From an uncultured Bacteroidota bacterium (GTDB lineage Bacteria > Bacteroidota > Bacteroidia > 2-12-FULL-35-15), in assembly GCA_903926385.1 (NCBI GenBank), contig CAIYIS010000007.1, positions 1-64,000 on the forward strand: a stretch of 64,000 nt of DNA. The letters run 5' to 3'. Positions 51,817 to 61,389 of this stretch are shown piece by piece. The notes below the pieces were generated by a model, which was given only the letters and a program-made list of their open reading frames with translations, was not told the origin of the DNA and ran no database searches. Made by a program: the position numbers and the translations under genes. Each line of letters starts with the position of its first letter. Position 1 is the stretch's first letter.

Positions 51817-53160
51817 TTAAATACGTTTACTTACATAATTAAATCGAAGGAAAAGCAGTACTGCTGCTATTCCTAATCCTAACGACAATCCGTACCATAC
51901 TCCCTGAACACCTAGGTGGAATGTAAAACCAAACACATAGCTCATTGGTAAACCTATAATCCAGTAAGCGAGTAAGGTTATAAAGGTTGGTATTTTTACA
52001 TCTTTTATTCCCCTCAAAGCCCCCAAACCAACCACTTGCACACCATCGCTAAGTTGAAAAAATGCGGCTATTACTATTAGTGATGACGAAATACCAATAA
52101 CTTCGGTATCGTTACTGAAAAGTGCCGGCAGTTGATTTCGGAACACAATAAAACAGATGGCCATTAAACTCATAAACACAAGCACCATAACAAAAGCGCT
52201 GAATCCGGCAGTTCTTACTCCTTCCCTGTTTTTAATTCCGAGCTGATTGCCCACTCTAACTGAAGCTGCAGCCGAAAGTCCGGAAGCCATCATATAAGTG
52301 GTGGCCGCAACACTTAACGCTACCTGGTGTGCTGCCTGAGCTTTAGGACTTATCCATCCTATCATTACAACTGCGAATGCAAATGCACCAACCTCGAATA
52401 CCCATTGTAATCCTGAAGGAACACCTATGGCCAGAATCTTGTTAACCAGTTTTCGGGTCACCTTTATTTTGTTGAATCCTTTCCAATACACTTTGAAATG
52501 CTTGTTATAATAAACATAAGCAAACATTCCGATAGCCATCACCACCCTCGAAATAAATGTGGCCCAGCAAGCTCCCATCATTCCCATAGGGGCAAAACCC
52601 CAATGACCAAAAATCATCAGATAATTCAACAATACATTTAGCAAATTAGAACCGATGGTAATTAGCATGGCCACCCGAGTGAACGATAATCCTTCAGTAA
52701 ATTGTTTAAAGCCTGAGAAAAAACAAAGCGGAATCATACCAAGCATCATAACATTTAAAAATGGGATAGCCATATCCACCACCTCTTTTTTCTGATTGAA
52801 CAGGTGCAGAACAGGGGAAATAAAAACGAGTAGAATAAAAAGTAAAATACCCATTACAGTATTCACAATAATACTGTGTTTTAATAACAAAGCATTTTCT
52901 GAAAAGTCTTTTCGGCTGTCGGCAGCAGCCACTAATGGAGTAATTCCGTAAGAAACCCCAAGCCCAAAAACCAGTACTAGCATGTATAGGCTATTCGATA
53001 AGGCCACTGCGGCCTGTTGCATGCTCCCTATCTGACCAACCATTGCTGTATCTACCACACCCACCATTACATGTCCGAGCTGACTCAGAATCACTGGGTA
53101 GGCAAGCAATAATGTCTTTCGGTAACTGCTTATATAATTTGGTGATAATAACGAATTCAT
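51817..53160 (-). CDS. MATE family efflux transporter
   Basis: 447 residues, 12 membrane segments, inner membrane. MATE/NorM features: VILSQLGHVMVGVVDTAMVGQIGSMQQAAVALSNSLY at the N-terminus (read in two pieces), and IGVPSGLQWVFEVGAFAFAVVMIG at the start of the second half. It exports cationic drugs or metabolites in exchange for Na+ or H+. The -7 promoter element lies only 8 bases before the ATG. Confidence 0.93.
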   Translation of the reverse strand: MNSLLSPNYISSYRKTLLLAYPVILSQLGHVMVGVVDTAMVGQIGSMQQAAVALSNSLYMLVLVFGLGVSYGITPLVAAADSRKDFSENALLLKHSIIVNTVMGILLFILLVFISPVLHLFNQKKEVVDMAIPFLNVMMLGMIPLCFFSGFKQFTEGLSFTRVAMLITIGSNLLNVLLNYLMIFGHWGFAPMGMMGACWATFISRVVMAIGMFAYVYYNKHFKVYWKGFNKIKVTRKLVNKILAIGVPSGLQWVFEVGAFAFAVVMIGWISPKAQAAHQVALSVAATTYMMASGLSAAASVRVGNQLGIKNREGVRTAGFSAFVMVLVFMSLMAICFIVFRNQLPALFSNDTEVIGISSSLIVIAAFFQLSDGVQVVGLGALRGIKDVKIPTFITLLAYWIIGLPMSYVFGFTFHLGVQGVWYGLSLGLGIAAVLLFLRFNYVSKRI

Positions 53161-53168
53161 TCGGGGCG

Positions 53169-53176
53169 CAAAGATA
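53169..53176 (-). promoter_or_regulatory. -7 element TATCTTTG of the MATE gene, probably leaderless
   Basis: Exact TAnnTTTG match; 8 bases to the ATG at 53160, leaving a leader of only a few bases at most. Confidence 0.55.
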
Positions 53177-53347
53177 TCTTTTATACCTCACACCAATCAA
53201 TTATTAAAAAAACATGTGTTTTAATGTTAAATTTTTAAATATCCATGCAACCTTTTTTGTTTTTTATTTGTCTATTAAGTTAGCGTAGTTAGAAAGTAAT
53301 CTTTATTTTTACGCCTTCAAAAAGTATTTATTAATTTATTTATCAAA

Positions 53348-55744
53348 ATGAAAAAAGTTTTACTTATCAGTTTTCTTGTCACTTCTATTGTTATTCAAGG
53401 TTTTTCACAATCAAAAATCATTATGCCTTCATCTCAGTATCAAATTCTGAAATCTAAGGGGCAATTAAAACAAGGAGTTGAATACGTCCCAATCAGCGAA
53501 AATCACCCTAGCTCTGTTTCGTCCAAAGTTACGAAAGAACACCTTGACCGAATGAATTATAAGAGTGTAAACACAACAAGTTGCAGTTGTCTTGTCCCAA
53601 TCGATGGAACATTTAGTGTTGCTGAATTTGTTGGTTACACACCACCAGATTACAGAAATGACGATGCCTCTACAGCACTTAAGGCGTTACCTTTTACGTT
53701 TTGTATGTATGGTTCAAATTACGATTCAGTTTATATTAATAACAATGGAAATATCACTTTTAATAATCCATATTCTACATACTCTGCAGTTGGATTCCCT
53801 TCTACTACATATGTTATGGTTGCTCCTTTTTGGGCAGATGTAGATACTCAGAACCCGGCAAGCGGGCTCGTTTATTATAAAATTACTCCCACTTATATGA
53901 TTGTTCAGTGGAAAAATGTTGGGTATTTCAGTTCTCAGGCAGATAAATTAAATACTTTTCAGTTAATCATCACAGATGGGACAGACCCAATACTACCTCA
54001 AGGTAACAATATTGCCTTTTGTTATGGTGATATGCAATGGACTACTGGTTCGGCTTCCAGTGGAGTAAATGGTTTTGGTGGAATAGCAGCTACGGTAGGA
54101 ATTAATAAAGGAGATGGAGTAAATTATGTGCAGATGGGGCGTTTTGATCAACCTGGACTAGTTTATGATGGAGGATATGGAAACAATGATGGTGTGAGTT
54201 GGTTGGATAATCAATCTATGTATTTTAATGTGTGCAGTGGAACTAATATTGCTCCTATCGCCTCAGGTTTGAATAATTGCGACACTATTAAAATTTGTGG
54301 AAGCGGTGATACACTTTACCTTAATGGCTTATTTTTAGCACCTGAAATAGGTCAAAATACCACCATTACTGTAAATTTGATGGGAACCCCTAATGCTTCC
54401 GTAATCAGCAATGTTTCCGGAAACTCTGCTGATGCTGTAGTTATGATTGTTGCTACCACAGCCAATGCGGGGGTAAACACCATTCAATTTACGGCTACAG
54501 ATGATGGGATTCCAGTAGGGACAACAGTAGTGAATGTCAATATTTATGTAGATACCACCAATCTAACCAATTTTAACCCTATAATAACTGGAAATCTTGA
54601 GTTTTGTGAAGGAAGCAGTTCTGTATTAACAGTTAACCCTGGTACCTACGATAATTATGTATGGAACAACGGCACATACGGCACTTCACTTACAGTAGAT
54701 ACCACTGGCACTTATTATTGTACTGCCAGTTTAAACGGCTGTTACAAATCTACTTCCGTTCAAGTTGTCGATCATCTTAATCCGGTTCCATTAATTACTG
54801 GTCCTACTTTCACTTGTAATGGTAATCCTACAATCATTTATCTCGATAATTCTACTGCTTATACAAGTTATACTTGGTCTAATTCCACCACCAATGATTC
54901 GTTAGGAACCAGTGGAGGTACTTATACTATTACCGTTACAGATACCAACGGTTGCCACGGTACATCTTTACCAATAACAGTCACCAACATCACACCTCAA
55001 GTCACAATCTCTGGCTATGTCCCTTTTTGTCCTGGCGATAGTACCGCTTTAATCGCAAATCCTAATCCTACATCGGGTGCCACTTATAGCTGGAGTACTG
55101 GAGAAACTGCGCAATCTATTCAAGCTACCGCTGCAGGTACCTATACCGTTACTGTTACCTATCTTGGAAATGGTTGTAGTTCAGATACCACCATAATTGT
55201 TACTACACTAGACCCACCTGCTGCTAATTTTTCAGCTAGCCCAGGAGGACAGTCTGGCCCGCTTGTGCCTATTTCATTTACTGATGCATCTACGGTGCCA
55301 AGCGGAACCATTGCTACTTGGACTTGGGATTTTGGTGATTCAACTGGAGTTACACATACTTATTTATCACCTACAATTCCTACTCATAGTTATGCTGTAA
55401 ATGGGATGTATATAGTAACTTTAAAAGTATGTGGCAGTAACGGATGTTGTTCAACCATCGAGTATCCTTATACAATAGTATCTGAAATAGAAATGCCGAA
55501 TGTGATTACACCAAATAATCCAGGAGCAAACGGATTAAATCAATTTTTATATTTCAAACATCTTGAGTACTTTCCTGGATCAAAGTTATTGGTGTACAAT
55601 CGCTGGGGCAATAAGGTATTTGAAAGTAACGACTATGATAATAAATGGAATGGTGGAAAAGAATCGGATGGTGTTTACTATTACATTTTAAGTGGTCCGT
55701 TATTTAAAGAAGCAAAATACGGTTTCTTCCATTTATTAAGGTAG
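53348..55744 (+). CDS. T9SS type B sorted surface protein with NIDO-like and PKD domains
   Basis: 798 residues with a signal peptide (MKKVLLISFLVTSIVIQGFSQ). Residues about 80-300 resemble a nidogen-like (NIDO) domain (INNNGNITFNNPYSTYSA, VMVAPFWADVDTQN, IVQWKNVGYF). Several Ig-like or SprB-like modules follow (GTYYCTASLNGC, GGTYTITVTDTNGCHG, AGTYTVTVTY), then a PKD domain near 625-710 (TWTWDFGDSTGVTHTY). The end is the gliding-motility-associated/type B sorting domain (PNVITPNNPGANGLNQFLYF, LLVYNRWGNKVFESNDY, WNGGKESDGVYYYIL). A surface-bound adhesin-type role is likely. Composition is Thr/Ser/Asn-rich, unlike neighbours. Confidence 0.9.
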   Translation: MKKVLLISFLVTSIVIQGFSQSKIIMPSSQYQILKSKGQLKQGVEYVPISENHPSSVSSKVTKEHLDRMNYKSVNTTSCSCLVPIDGTFSVAEFVGYTPPDYRNDDASTALKALPFTFCMYGSNYDSVYINNNGNITFNNPYSTYSAVGFPSTTYVMVAPFWADVDTQNPASGLVYYKITPTYMIVQWKNVGYFSSQADKLNTFQLIITDGTDPILPQGNNIAFCYGDMQWTTGSASSGVNGFGGIAATVGINKGDGVNYVQMGRFDQPGLVYDGGYGNNDGVSWLDNQSMYFNVCSGTNIAPIASGLNNCDTIKICGSGDTLYLNGLFLAPEIGQNTTITVNLMGTPNASVISNVSGNSADAVVMIVATTANAGVNTIQFTATDDGIPVGTTVVNVNIYVDTTNLTNFNPIITGNLEFCEGSSSVLTVNPGTYDNYVWNNGTYGTSLTVDTTGTYYCTASLNGCYKSTSVQVVDHLNPVPLITGPTFTCNGNPTIIYLDNSTAYTSYTWSNSTTNDSLGTSGGTYTITVTDTNGCHGTSLPITVTNITPQVTISGYVPFCPGDSTALIANPNPTSGATYSWSTGETAQSIQATAAGTYTVTVTYLGNGCSSDTTIIVTTLDPPAANFSASPGGQSGPLVPISFTDASTVPSGTIATWTWDFGDSTGVTHTYLSPTIPTHSYAVNGMYIVTLKVCGSNGCCSTIEYPYTIVSEIEMPNVITPNNPGANGLNQFLYFKHLEYFPGSKLLVYNRWGNKVFESNDYDNKWNGGKESDGVYYYILSGPLFKEAKYGFFHLLR

Positions 55745-55765
55745 ATTAAGATTAAAGCTCATTTT

Positions 55766-55808
55766 CAAAACGACTTCTTATTTAAAATAAGAAGTCGTTT
55801 TGTTTTTA
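55766..55808 (+). terminator. Rho-independent terminator
   Basis: Long perfect stem (AAAACGACTTCTTATT and its complement) with a short loop and T tract, 22 bp after the T9SS cargo stop codon. Confidence 0.92.
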
Positions 55809-55861
55809 GTAAATCAATAAAGGAATAAACAAATGAAGTAATTTCTTAATTTCGCCAGCCA

Positions 55862-57982
55862 ATGGCAAGTGCTTTTTTACATACACCTATAGATTATCTC
55901 AAAGGAATTTGGACAGCTCGTGCAGATATGCTGAAAAAGGAATTGAGGATTTTTACGTATAACGACTTACTTCGTTTTTACCCTTTCCGTTATGTAGACC
56001 GTTCAAAATTTTATAAAATTAACGAGGTGAATGACACCTTAGCTTATGTTCAGTTGAAGGGTAAGATAGTCGGTACACAAATGCTGGGCGAAAAACGTTC
56101 ACTGAGGTTTGTGGCCAAGTTTATGGATGATACCGGCAAAATGGACCTTGTGTGGTTTCAGGGAGCAAAGTGGTTTTCAGAAAACTTTAAACCCGACATG
56201 AACAAAGAGTATGTGGTGTTCGGAAGGCCAACCGAATTCAAAGGAAAATACAATATAGCTCATCCCGATATAGAACCTGTCTCGGATGAAAATGCAAAAA
56301 CAGTTAGCGGAATGGGTGCTTTACAAGGGTTCTATAACAGCACGACTAAACTTACGGCTCGCGGACTGGACTCTAAAGGAATTGCTAAATTGTTAAACAC
56401 GGTTATTTCTATGCCGGGATATCAGATTGACGAATGTCTATCGCCAGATATCATTTCGAGATTTCAATTGATGAGTAAGGAAGAGGCGGTGAGGCAAATT
56501 CATTTTCCGAGAACCACTGATTTGCTTAAGAAGGCTGAATTTCGATTGAAATTTGAGGAGCTTTTCTTCATTCAACTAAAATTATTAAAACAAAAAAGTT
56601 TAAGAGAGAAAACTACAAAAGGTTTTGTATTTTCGAAGGTGGGAGATTATTTTAATAATTTTTACACTAATTATCTTCCGTTCGAACTTACCGGTGCTCA
56701 GAAACGAGTAACAAAGGAGATTCGTCTGGATATGGGAAGCGGCAAACAAATGAATCGATTGCTACAGGGGGATGTGGGTAGTGGAAAAACATTGGTGGCC
56801 TTGCTTAATATGTTAATAGCGATGGATAATGGTTTTCAGGCCTGTATGATGGCGCCTACTGAAATTCTCGCCAATCAACATTTTCAAACTATCTCGGAAT
56901 TGGTGAAAGGGCAGAACATAGTCGTGGATATATTAACCGGTTCGAAAAAGACTAAACACCGTAAAGTGGTGCACGAGCAATTACGCTCGGGCGAATTGCA
57001 CATTCTCATTGGCACACATGCATTACTGGAAGATGATGTGATCTTTAAAAATCTTGGTTTGGTAGTAATTGACGAACAACATCGATTTGGGGTGGCGCAA
57101 CGAGCAAAAATGTGGGCCAAAAACTCTCAACCTCCTCATGTATTAATTATGAGTGCTACGCCAATTCCGCGTACTCTGGCCATGACGCTGTATGGAGATT
57201 TGGATGTGAGCACCATTGACGAAATGCCTCCGGGGCGTAAATCTATACAAACGGTTCATCGTTTCGATACGCATCGCGATAGGGTATTTGGTTTTATGCG
57301 AGAGCAAATTGCCTTGGGCCGACAAATATATATAGTGTATCCTTTAATCAAAGAATCCGAAACGATGGATTATAAAGATTTGATGGATGGTTACGAAAGT
57401 ATAGCAAGGGCTTTTCCTATGCCTCAATATCAGGTTAGCATAGTGCATGGACAAATGAAACCCGAAGCGAAAGATTACGAAATGCAACGATTTGTAAAGG
57501 GCGAAACACATATTATGGTGGCCACTACGGTTATCGAAGTAGGAGTTAATGTGCCTAATGCATCAGTAATGATAATCGAAAGTGCTGAACGATTTGGTTT
57601 GTCTCAACTTCATCAGTTGAGAGGAAGGGTGGGTAGAGGTGCTGAACAGTCTTATTGTATATTGATGACTTCGTATAAATTGTCGGCCGAAGGAAAGCTG
57701 CGCATGGAAACCATGGTAAGAACCAACGATGGATTTGAAATAGCTGAGGTGGATTTAAAACTTCGCGGTCCGGGCGATTTGGCCGGAACCACTCAAAGTG
57801 GTGTACTCGATTTATCAATAGCCGATTTGGCTAAAGATGCTCAGATACTTTATGCTGCCCGAAACATGGCTCAGGAGCTTATTTCGGACGACCCTCATTT
57901 AACTAAACCAGAAAACGCCCCAATCGTTCAGTTTTTTAATTCCTACTTCCGAAGCGAAACCAATTGGAGCAAGATTTCTTAA
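55862..57982 (+). CDS. recG: ATP-dependent DNA helicase RecG
   Basis: 706 residues, full length. RecG regresses stalled replication forks. N-terminal wedge/OB domain (YVQLKGKIVGTQMLG, DDTGKMDLVWFQGAKW), Walker A GDVGSGKT near 305, motif Ia APTEILANQH, DEQHRFG (motif II) near 402, SATPIPRTLAMTLYGDLD (motif III), VATTVIEVGVNVPNAS (V) and QLRGRVGRG (VI). The C-terminal RecG-specific part LKLRGPGDLAGTTQSGV is present. Confidence 0.96.
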   Translation: MASAFLHTPIDYLKGIWTARADMLKKELRIFTYNDLLRFYPFRYVDRSKFYKINEVNDTLAYVQLKGKIVGTQMLGEKRSLRFVAKFMDDTGKMDLVWFQGAKWFSENFKPDMNKEYVVFGRPTEFKGKYNIAHPDIEPVSDENAKTVSGMGALQGFYNSTTKLTARGLDSKGIAKLLNTVISMPGYQIDECLSPDIISRFQLMSKEEAVRQIHFPRTTDLLKKAEFRLKFEELFFIQLKLLKQKSLREKTTKGFVFSKVGDYFNNFYTNYLPFELTGAQKRVTKEIRLDMGSGKQMNRLLQGDVGSGKTLVALLNMLIAMDNGFQACMMAPTEILANQHFQTISELVKGQNIVVDILTGSKKTKHRKVVHEQLRSGELHILIGTHALLEDDVIFKNLGLVVIDEQHRFGVAQRAKMWAKNSQPPHVLIMSATPIPRTLAMTLYGDLDVSTIDEMPPGRKSIQTVHRFDTHRDRVFGFMREQIALGRQIYIVYPLIKESETMDYKDLMDGYESIARAFPMPQYQVSIVHGQMKPEAKDYEMQRFVKGETHIMVATTVIEVGVNVPNASVMIIESAERFGLSQLHQLRGRVGRGAEQSYCILMTSYKLSAEGKLRMETMVRTNDGFEIAEVDLKLRGPGDLAGTTQSGVLDLSIADLAKDAQILYAARNMAQELISDDPHLTKPENAPIVQFFNSYFRSETNWSKIS

Positions 57983-58083
57983 AGTTTTCAACATTTTTTT
58001 AGTTCAAAGCAACCTTTTTCGGTTTTTTGCGTCTTATATATAAGGACAAATCATTAACTGAAACCTATTTACTCCGGTAGCCT

Positions 58084-58266
58084 ATGAAATTTGTAATACT
58101 ATGCATGTTTGGATGTTTGTTTGTTTCAGCTGTTGGTTGCAACGAACCACCCAAATCAGACAACCAAATGTTTGTTGAAACATTAGACTCTATCACCACC
58201 GAAAGGTCAACTTTTATTCATGCCAATGATGCTTCAATAAGAAAATTGGCTGATAGTAGCAAATAG
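58084..58266 (+). CDS. Small lipoprotein, 60 residues
   Basis: A lipobox (SAVGC, Cys 19) after a short hydrophobic leader, followed by about 40 polar residues (ETLDSITTERSTFIHANDAS). No family recognised. It lies between recG and the cold-shock gene with no overlap. The clean signal, a single-ATG start and the acylation site make it a likely real gene, although short. Confidence 0.55.
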   Translation: MKFVILCMFGCLFVSAVGCNEPPKSDNQMFVETLDSITTERSTFIHANDASIRKLADSSK

Positions 58267-58363
58267 TTTGTATTAAAGTTCATCAGTATCATTTACGTTT
58301 ACGATAATTAGGTTTCAATTTTTCGAAAGATTTCCGAAAAAATAGTTCATTTCAAAAAATTAT

Positions 58364-58371
58364 TATATTTG
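58364..58371 (+). promoter_or_regulatory. -7 element TATATTTG of the cold-shock gene
   Basis: Exact TAnnTTTG match, 30 bp before the ATG at 58402. The leader is short, unlike the long thermosensor leader of E. coli cspA. Confidence 0.55.
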
Positions 58372-58401
58372 TGCCATTATTAATTAATTAAATTCAAAAT
58401 A

Positions 58402-58593
58402 ATGAAAACAGGTACAGTAAAATTTTTCAACAATGCAAAAGGATTTGGGTTTATCACCTCAGATGAAGGAGGTCAGGAATTGTTTGTTCACGTTTCCGGT
58501 TTAAAAGACCAGATTCGCGATGGAGACAAAGTGACTTTCGATGTTGCAGAAGGTAAAAAAGGATTGAATGCAGTGAATGTGAAAAAAGCGTAA
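58402..58593 (+). CDS. Cold-shock domain protein (CspA family)
   Basis: 63 residues, one cold-shock domain. RNP1 is KGFGFI and RNP2 is LFVHVSG, with MKTGTVKFFNNAKGFGF as the standard opening. It binds single-stranded nucleic acid and acts as an RNA chaperone. Own promoter and terminator. Confidence 0.95.
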   Translation: MKTGTVKFFNNAKGFGFITSDEGGQELFVHVSGLKDQIRDGDKVTFDVAEGKKGLNAVNVKKA

Positions 58594-58612
58594 TAGCTAT
58601 TATTACTTTAAA

Positions 58613-58644
58613 CAAAAAATCCCGCTATCTGCGGGATTTTTTGT
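58613..58644 (+). terminator. Rho-independent terminator of the cold-shock gene
   Basis: AAAAAATCCCGC / GCGGGATTTTTT stem with a 5-nt loop. By symmetry it may also serve the convergent gene at 58671. Confidence 0.92.
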
Positions 58645-58670
58645 TTAATACTATTTCGAACTTTTTACTG

Positions 58671-59402
58671 TTAACTTTCCTTAATCTGTTCTCCTTTTAC
58701 CCATTTCTCTTTAGTGGGTTTTCCTTTCTCATCATATTCTATCCACGCACCATCCTTTTGATAATCATAAAGTGAAGGATTGAAAATCATACTGCCTTCG
58801 GCCTTAATGTTACCGTTTTCATAGTATTCTTTCTTCGAATAAATTCTTTTCTTTGGATTCACCAGTTCAAATAATTCTTGCGGTTTGCCATCTTGTGCAT
58901 ACGACCTTCGGTAAATAAGATATTCCATGTCTTTCGAATTTTCTTCGGTATATTCTACCTGACCATTTTGATAATAATCGGTCCAAAACTGCGGACTGTT
59001 TTCGTAAAATGTTACAGTCGATTTTATTTTTTCATCCGAATAAAATATCTGCAAGCTACTTCTTTTGTATCCCGAAACAGAAAATGAGCGTTCTACATTT
59101 CCATTCGGAAAGAAATTCTTATAAAGCGTAAGATGTCCGTCTTCGTAATAACCTTTATGAATTACTTCTCCTGTGGTGTAATAATCTTCCACCCAACCCT
59201 GACAGGCATAACCTTTCTTTGTATTTCTTACACTATCTCCTCCTATTTGAAAATTGAGCTTATCATACATTTTTATTCCATAATCCGGGTCAATCACTTT
59301 AGCGGCATCATACCTTTTTTCTTCGGGTATTTGTCCTTTGAACTGCGCAACGGACGTTTTTACAGAAATAATGATAGCAAGAAGGAAAATAGCTTTTTTC
59401 AT
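58671..59402 (-). CDS. Secreted MORN-variant repeat protein
   Basis: 243 residues with a signal peptide (MKKAIFLLAIIISVKTSVAQ). Repeats of the MORN-variant/YwqK type: YYTTGEVIHKGYYEDGHLT, FFPNGNVERSF, YYQNGQVEYTEE, YYENGNIKAEGSM. YwqK-like proteins are annotated as toxin-antitoxin antitoxins in Bacillus, but exported Bacteroidota versions have no known toxin partner, and none is seen here. Function unknown. Confidence 0.8.
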   Translation of the reverse strand: MKKAIFLLAIIISVKTSVAQFKGQIPEEKRYDAAKVIDPDYGIKMYDKLNFQIGGDSVRNTKKGYACQGWVEDYYTTGEVIHKGYYEDGHLTLYKNFFPNGNVERSFSVSGYKRSSLQIFYSDEKIKSTVTFYENSPQFWTDYYQNGQVEYTEENSKDMEYLIYRRSYAQDGKPQELFELVNPKKRIYSKKEYYENGNIKAEGSMIFNPSLYDYQKDGAWIEYDEKGKPTKEKWVKGEQIKES

Positions 59403-59420
59403 ACAAAAGTATTTTAGAGT

Positions 59421-60362
59421 TTAGTGTATCCCTTTATCGGCCAAATAACGTTCGGCATCAAGAGCTGCCATGCAACCACTGCCGGCTGCTGTTACAGCCT
59501 GTCTGTATGTTTTATCCTGAGCATCGCCCGAAGCAAACACTCCCGGTATGTTGGTTTTGCTGGTTCCCGGAACGGTTGATAAATATCCCGTTTCGTCCAT
59601 ATCCAACCATCCTTTGAAAATATCTGTGTTAGGATGATGGCCAATGGCAACAAAAAATCCAGTGATGGTAAGTGTACGTTCTTCGCCTTTATCGTTTACT
59701 ATTAATGCACCTTCCACCGTTTTATCACCAAGTATTTCTTTGGTGGTACTGTTGTAAAGCACTTCGATATTTGCGGTGTTTTTTACCCGATGTTGCATAG
59801 ATTTGGAAGCGCGCATTTCGTCTCTTCTTACAATCATGTATACTTTTCTACATAATTTAGCAAGGTAAGTAGCCTCCTCCGCTGCTGTATCGCCAGCTCC
59901 AACTATAGCCACATCCTGACCTTTGAAAAAGAAACCATCGCAAACGGCACAAGCCGAAACTCCAAATCCGTTTAGTTTTTGCTCCGATTCCAGTCCCAGC
60001 CATTTGGCCGATGCTCCTGTGGCTATAATTACACTGTCGGCAGTGATGGTTGTTTTTTCATCAATCACTACTTTATGCATCGGGCCGGTAAAATCTACCG
60101 AAGTAGCCAATCCCCATCGGATGTCGGTACCAAAGCGCTCTGCTTGCGCTTTAAAATCTTCCATCATTTCAGGGCCCATGGTTCCTTTAGGGTATCCCGG
60201 AAAATTTTCTACTTCGGTTGTAATAGTAAGTTGCCCTCCCGGTTGCAGGCCTTGGTACATTACCGGTTTCATATCTGCACGTGCGGCATAAATAGCAGCA
60301 GTGTATCCTGCCGGTCCGCTTCCTATAATTAAACATTTAACATGCTCTGTTTTTTCTTCCAT
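59421..60362 (-). CDS. trxB: Thioredoxin reductase
   Basis: 313 residues. It reduces thioredoxin with NADPH through FAD. FAD site GSGPAGYTAAIYAARA at 14-29, redox disulfide in SACAVCDGFF near 140 (CAVC, versus the usual CATC), NADPH site GAGDTAAEEA near 158, and the closing FASGDAQDKTYRQAVTAAGSGCMAAL. Length is standard. The paralogous thioredoxin-fold proteins at 31980 and 33463 are exported, so they are not direct cytosolic substrates. Confidence 0.96.
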   Translation of the reverse strand: MEEKTEHVKCLIIGSGPAGYTAAIYAARADMKPVMYQGLQPGGQLTITTEVENFPGYPKGTMGPEMMEDFKAQAERFGTDIRWGLATSVDFTGPMHKVVIDEKTTITADSVIIATGASAKWLGLESEQKLNGFGVSACAVCDGFFFKGQDVAIVGAGDTAAEEATYLAKLCRKVYMIVRRDEMRASKSMQHRVKNTANIEVLYNSTTKEILGDKTVEGALIVNDKGEERTLTITGFFVAIGHHPNTDIFKGWLDMDETGYLSTVPGTSKTNIPGVFASGDAQDKTYRQAVTAAGSGCMAALDAERYLADKGIH

Positions 60363-60394
60363 AATAAATTTTATTGATACTATTTAATTCGAAA

Positions 60395-60402
60395 CAAAAG
60401 TA
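60395..60402 (-). promoter_or_regulatory. -7 element TACTTTTG of trxB
   Basis: Exact TAnnTTTG match on the minus strand, 32 bp before the ATG at 60362. Confidence 0.55.
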
Positions 60403-60482
60403 CAATTTGAATCTAATATACAAATCAGATTTTATTCACAATCGAGTTATTCAACATTCGCCTTGCGGGATGCTTGAAAGAA

Positions 60483-61385
60483 CTACGGGTGAGGCATAAT
60501 GGTATCGAAGGTGGCTCCGAAACCGGCCCAAACACCAAGTGCTCCGTCTCCCTGAATGTTTGAAAAGATAGAAGCCGGTGCAGCAAAAGGATTCCCATTG
60601 TTCTGCACAGCTTGGTCGTAAGAGGTGTAAAACTTACTAACTGCAGCATCGATGGTACAAAACTTAATGTAAATGGTATCTGTCTTTTTATAATACCCTC
60701 TTTCCTTTTTTGGTTCCAAAGCATCGTAAGTGGCTTGGGTAGCATCATATGGTTTGTCGTAATTAAAGTTAAAACTCTTTCCGTCAAAAAACGAATCATC
60801 AGTTGTTCCTCCAAATGGCGAGACAAATCGCCTGTTGATGATGATTCGTTTTCCGTTTAACACTACCGATGCTGTTGGTTTTTTAGCGAACCATTTGTAG
60901 TCATTGCCCAATCCGGCAGGGTCGGATAAATGAGCCCATGCATAACCTAAATCTGTTTCGGGAGCTTGAGCTTTCCACCAAACGGAATCTAGTTTGATGA
61001 GTTGAGGAATGGTCGTTATGCTGGTATAGGTTTTTCCATCTGCCTTCACCGTGAGATAATATGTCTCTCCTGCTGCCCCAATAATTGTGTTGCCTTTATA
61101 TAAAACAGGAATTGCAGCTGTGGTATCGATGTTTATTCTCAAAGTATCGGTAACTCCTGCATGTGTTACCCATGCGCTGGCATTTGTAACCAGAATATTC
61201 GAAAAATTGACAGGGTCGGACAATGCACTGTTGCGGGTAATCATTACCTCAGCATACTTGCCGTTTTCTATGTTACCTTCAATAACTATTTTAGGATCGC
61301 CTTTGGCTATATCCAGGTTAATATCTTCCGAACAGCTTACCAAAAGCGAAAGGGACGAGAGAGCTAATAAATATACTTTTTTCAT
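60483..61385 (-). CDS. DUF4249 lipoprotein, TonB-receptor partner
   Basis: 300 residues. The ATG at 61385 gives a lipoprotein signal (MKKVYLLALSSLSLLVSC); a frame extension to 61442 overlaps the receptor gene and is less likely. DUF4249 features: PKIVIEGNIENGKYAEVMITR, ANASAWVTHAG-like strand, AAGETYYLTVKADGKTYTS and SVWWKAQAPETDLGYAWAHLSDPAG. In Bacteroidota this family is found right after a TonB receptor, as here with a 4-bp gap, and probably acts as its surface substrate-binding subunit, similar to SusD in role. The substrate is unknown. Confidence 0.88.
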   Translation of the reverse strand: MKKVYLLALSSLSLLVSCSEDINLDIAKGDPKIVIEGNIENGKYAEVMITRNSALSDPVNFSNILVTNASAWVTHAGVTDTLRINIDTTAAIPVLYKGNTIIGAAGETYYLTVKADGKTYTSITTIPQLIKLDSVWWKAQAPETDLGYAWAHLSDPAGLGNDYKWFAKKPTASVVLNGKRIIINRRFVSPFGGTTDDSFFDGKSFNFNYDKPYDATQATYDALEPKKERGYYKKTDTIYIKFCTIDAAVSKFYTSYDQAVQNNGNPFAAPASIFSNIQGDGALGVWAGFGATFDTIMPHP

Positions 61386-61389
61386 TTTC

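Noticed and set aside
58671-59402. Toxin-antitoxin system from the YwqK-like repeats
   Set aside because: The protein is exported and no toxin gene adjoins; MORN-variant repeats alone do not support a toxin-antitoxin call.
60425-60826. Overlapping minus-strand frame of 133 codons
   Set aside because: Out-of-frame reading of the DUF4249 gene end, with no start signal or family.
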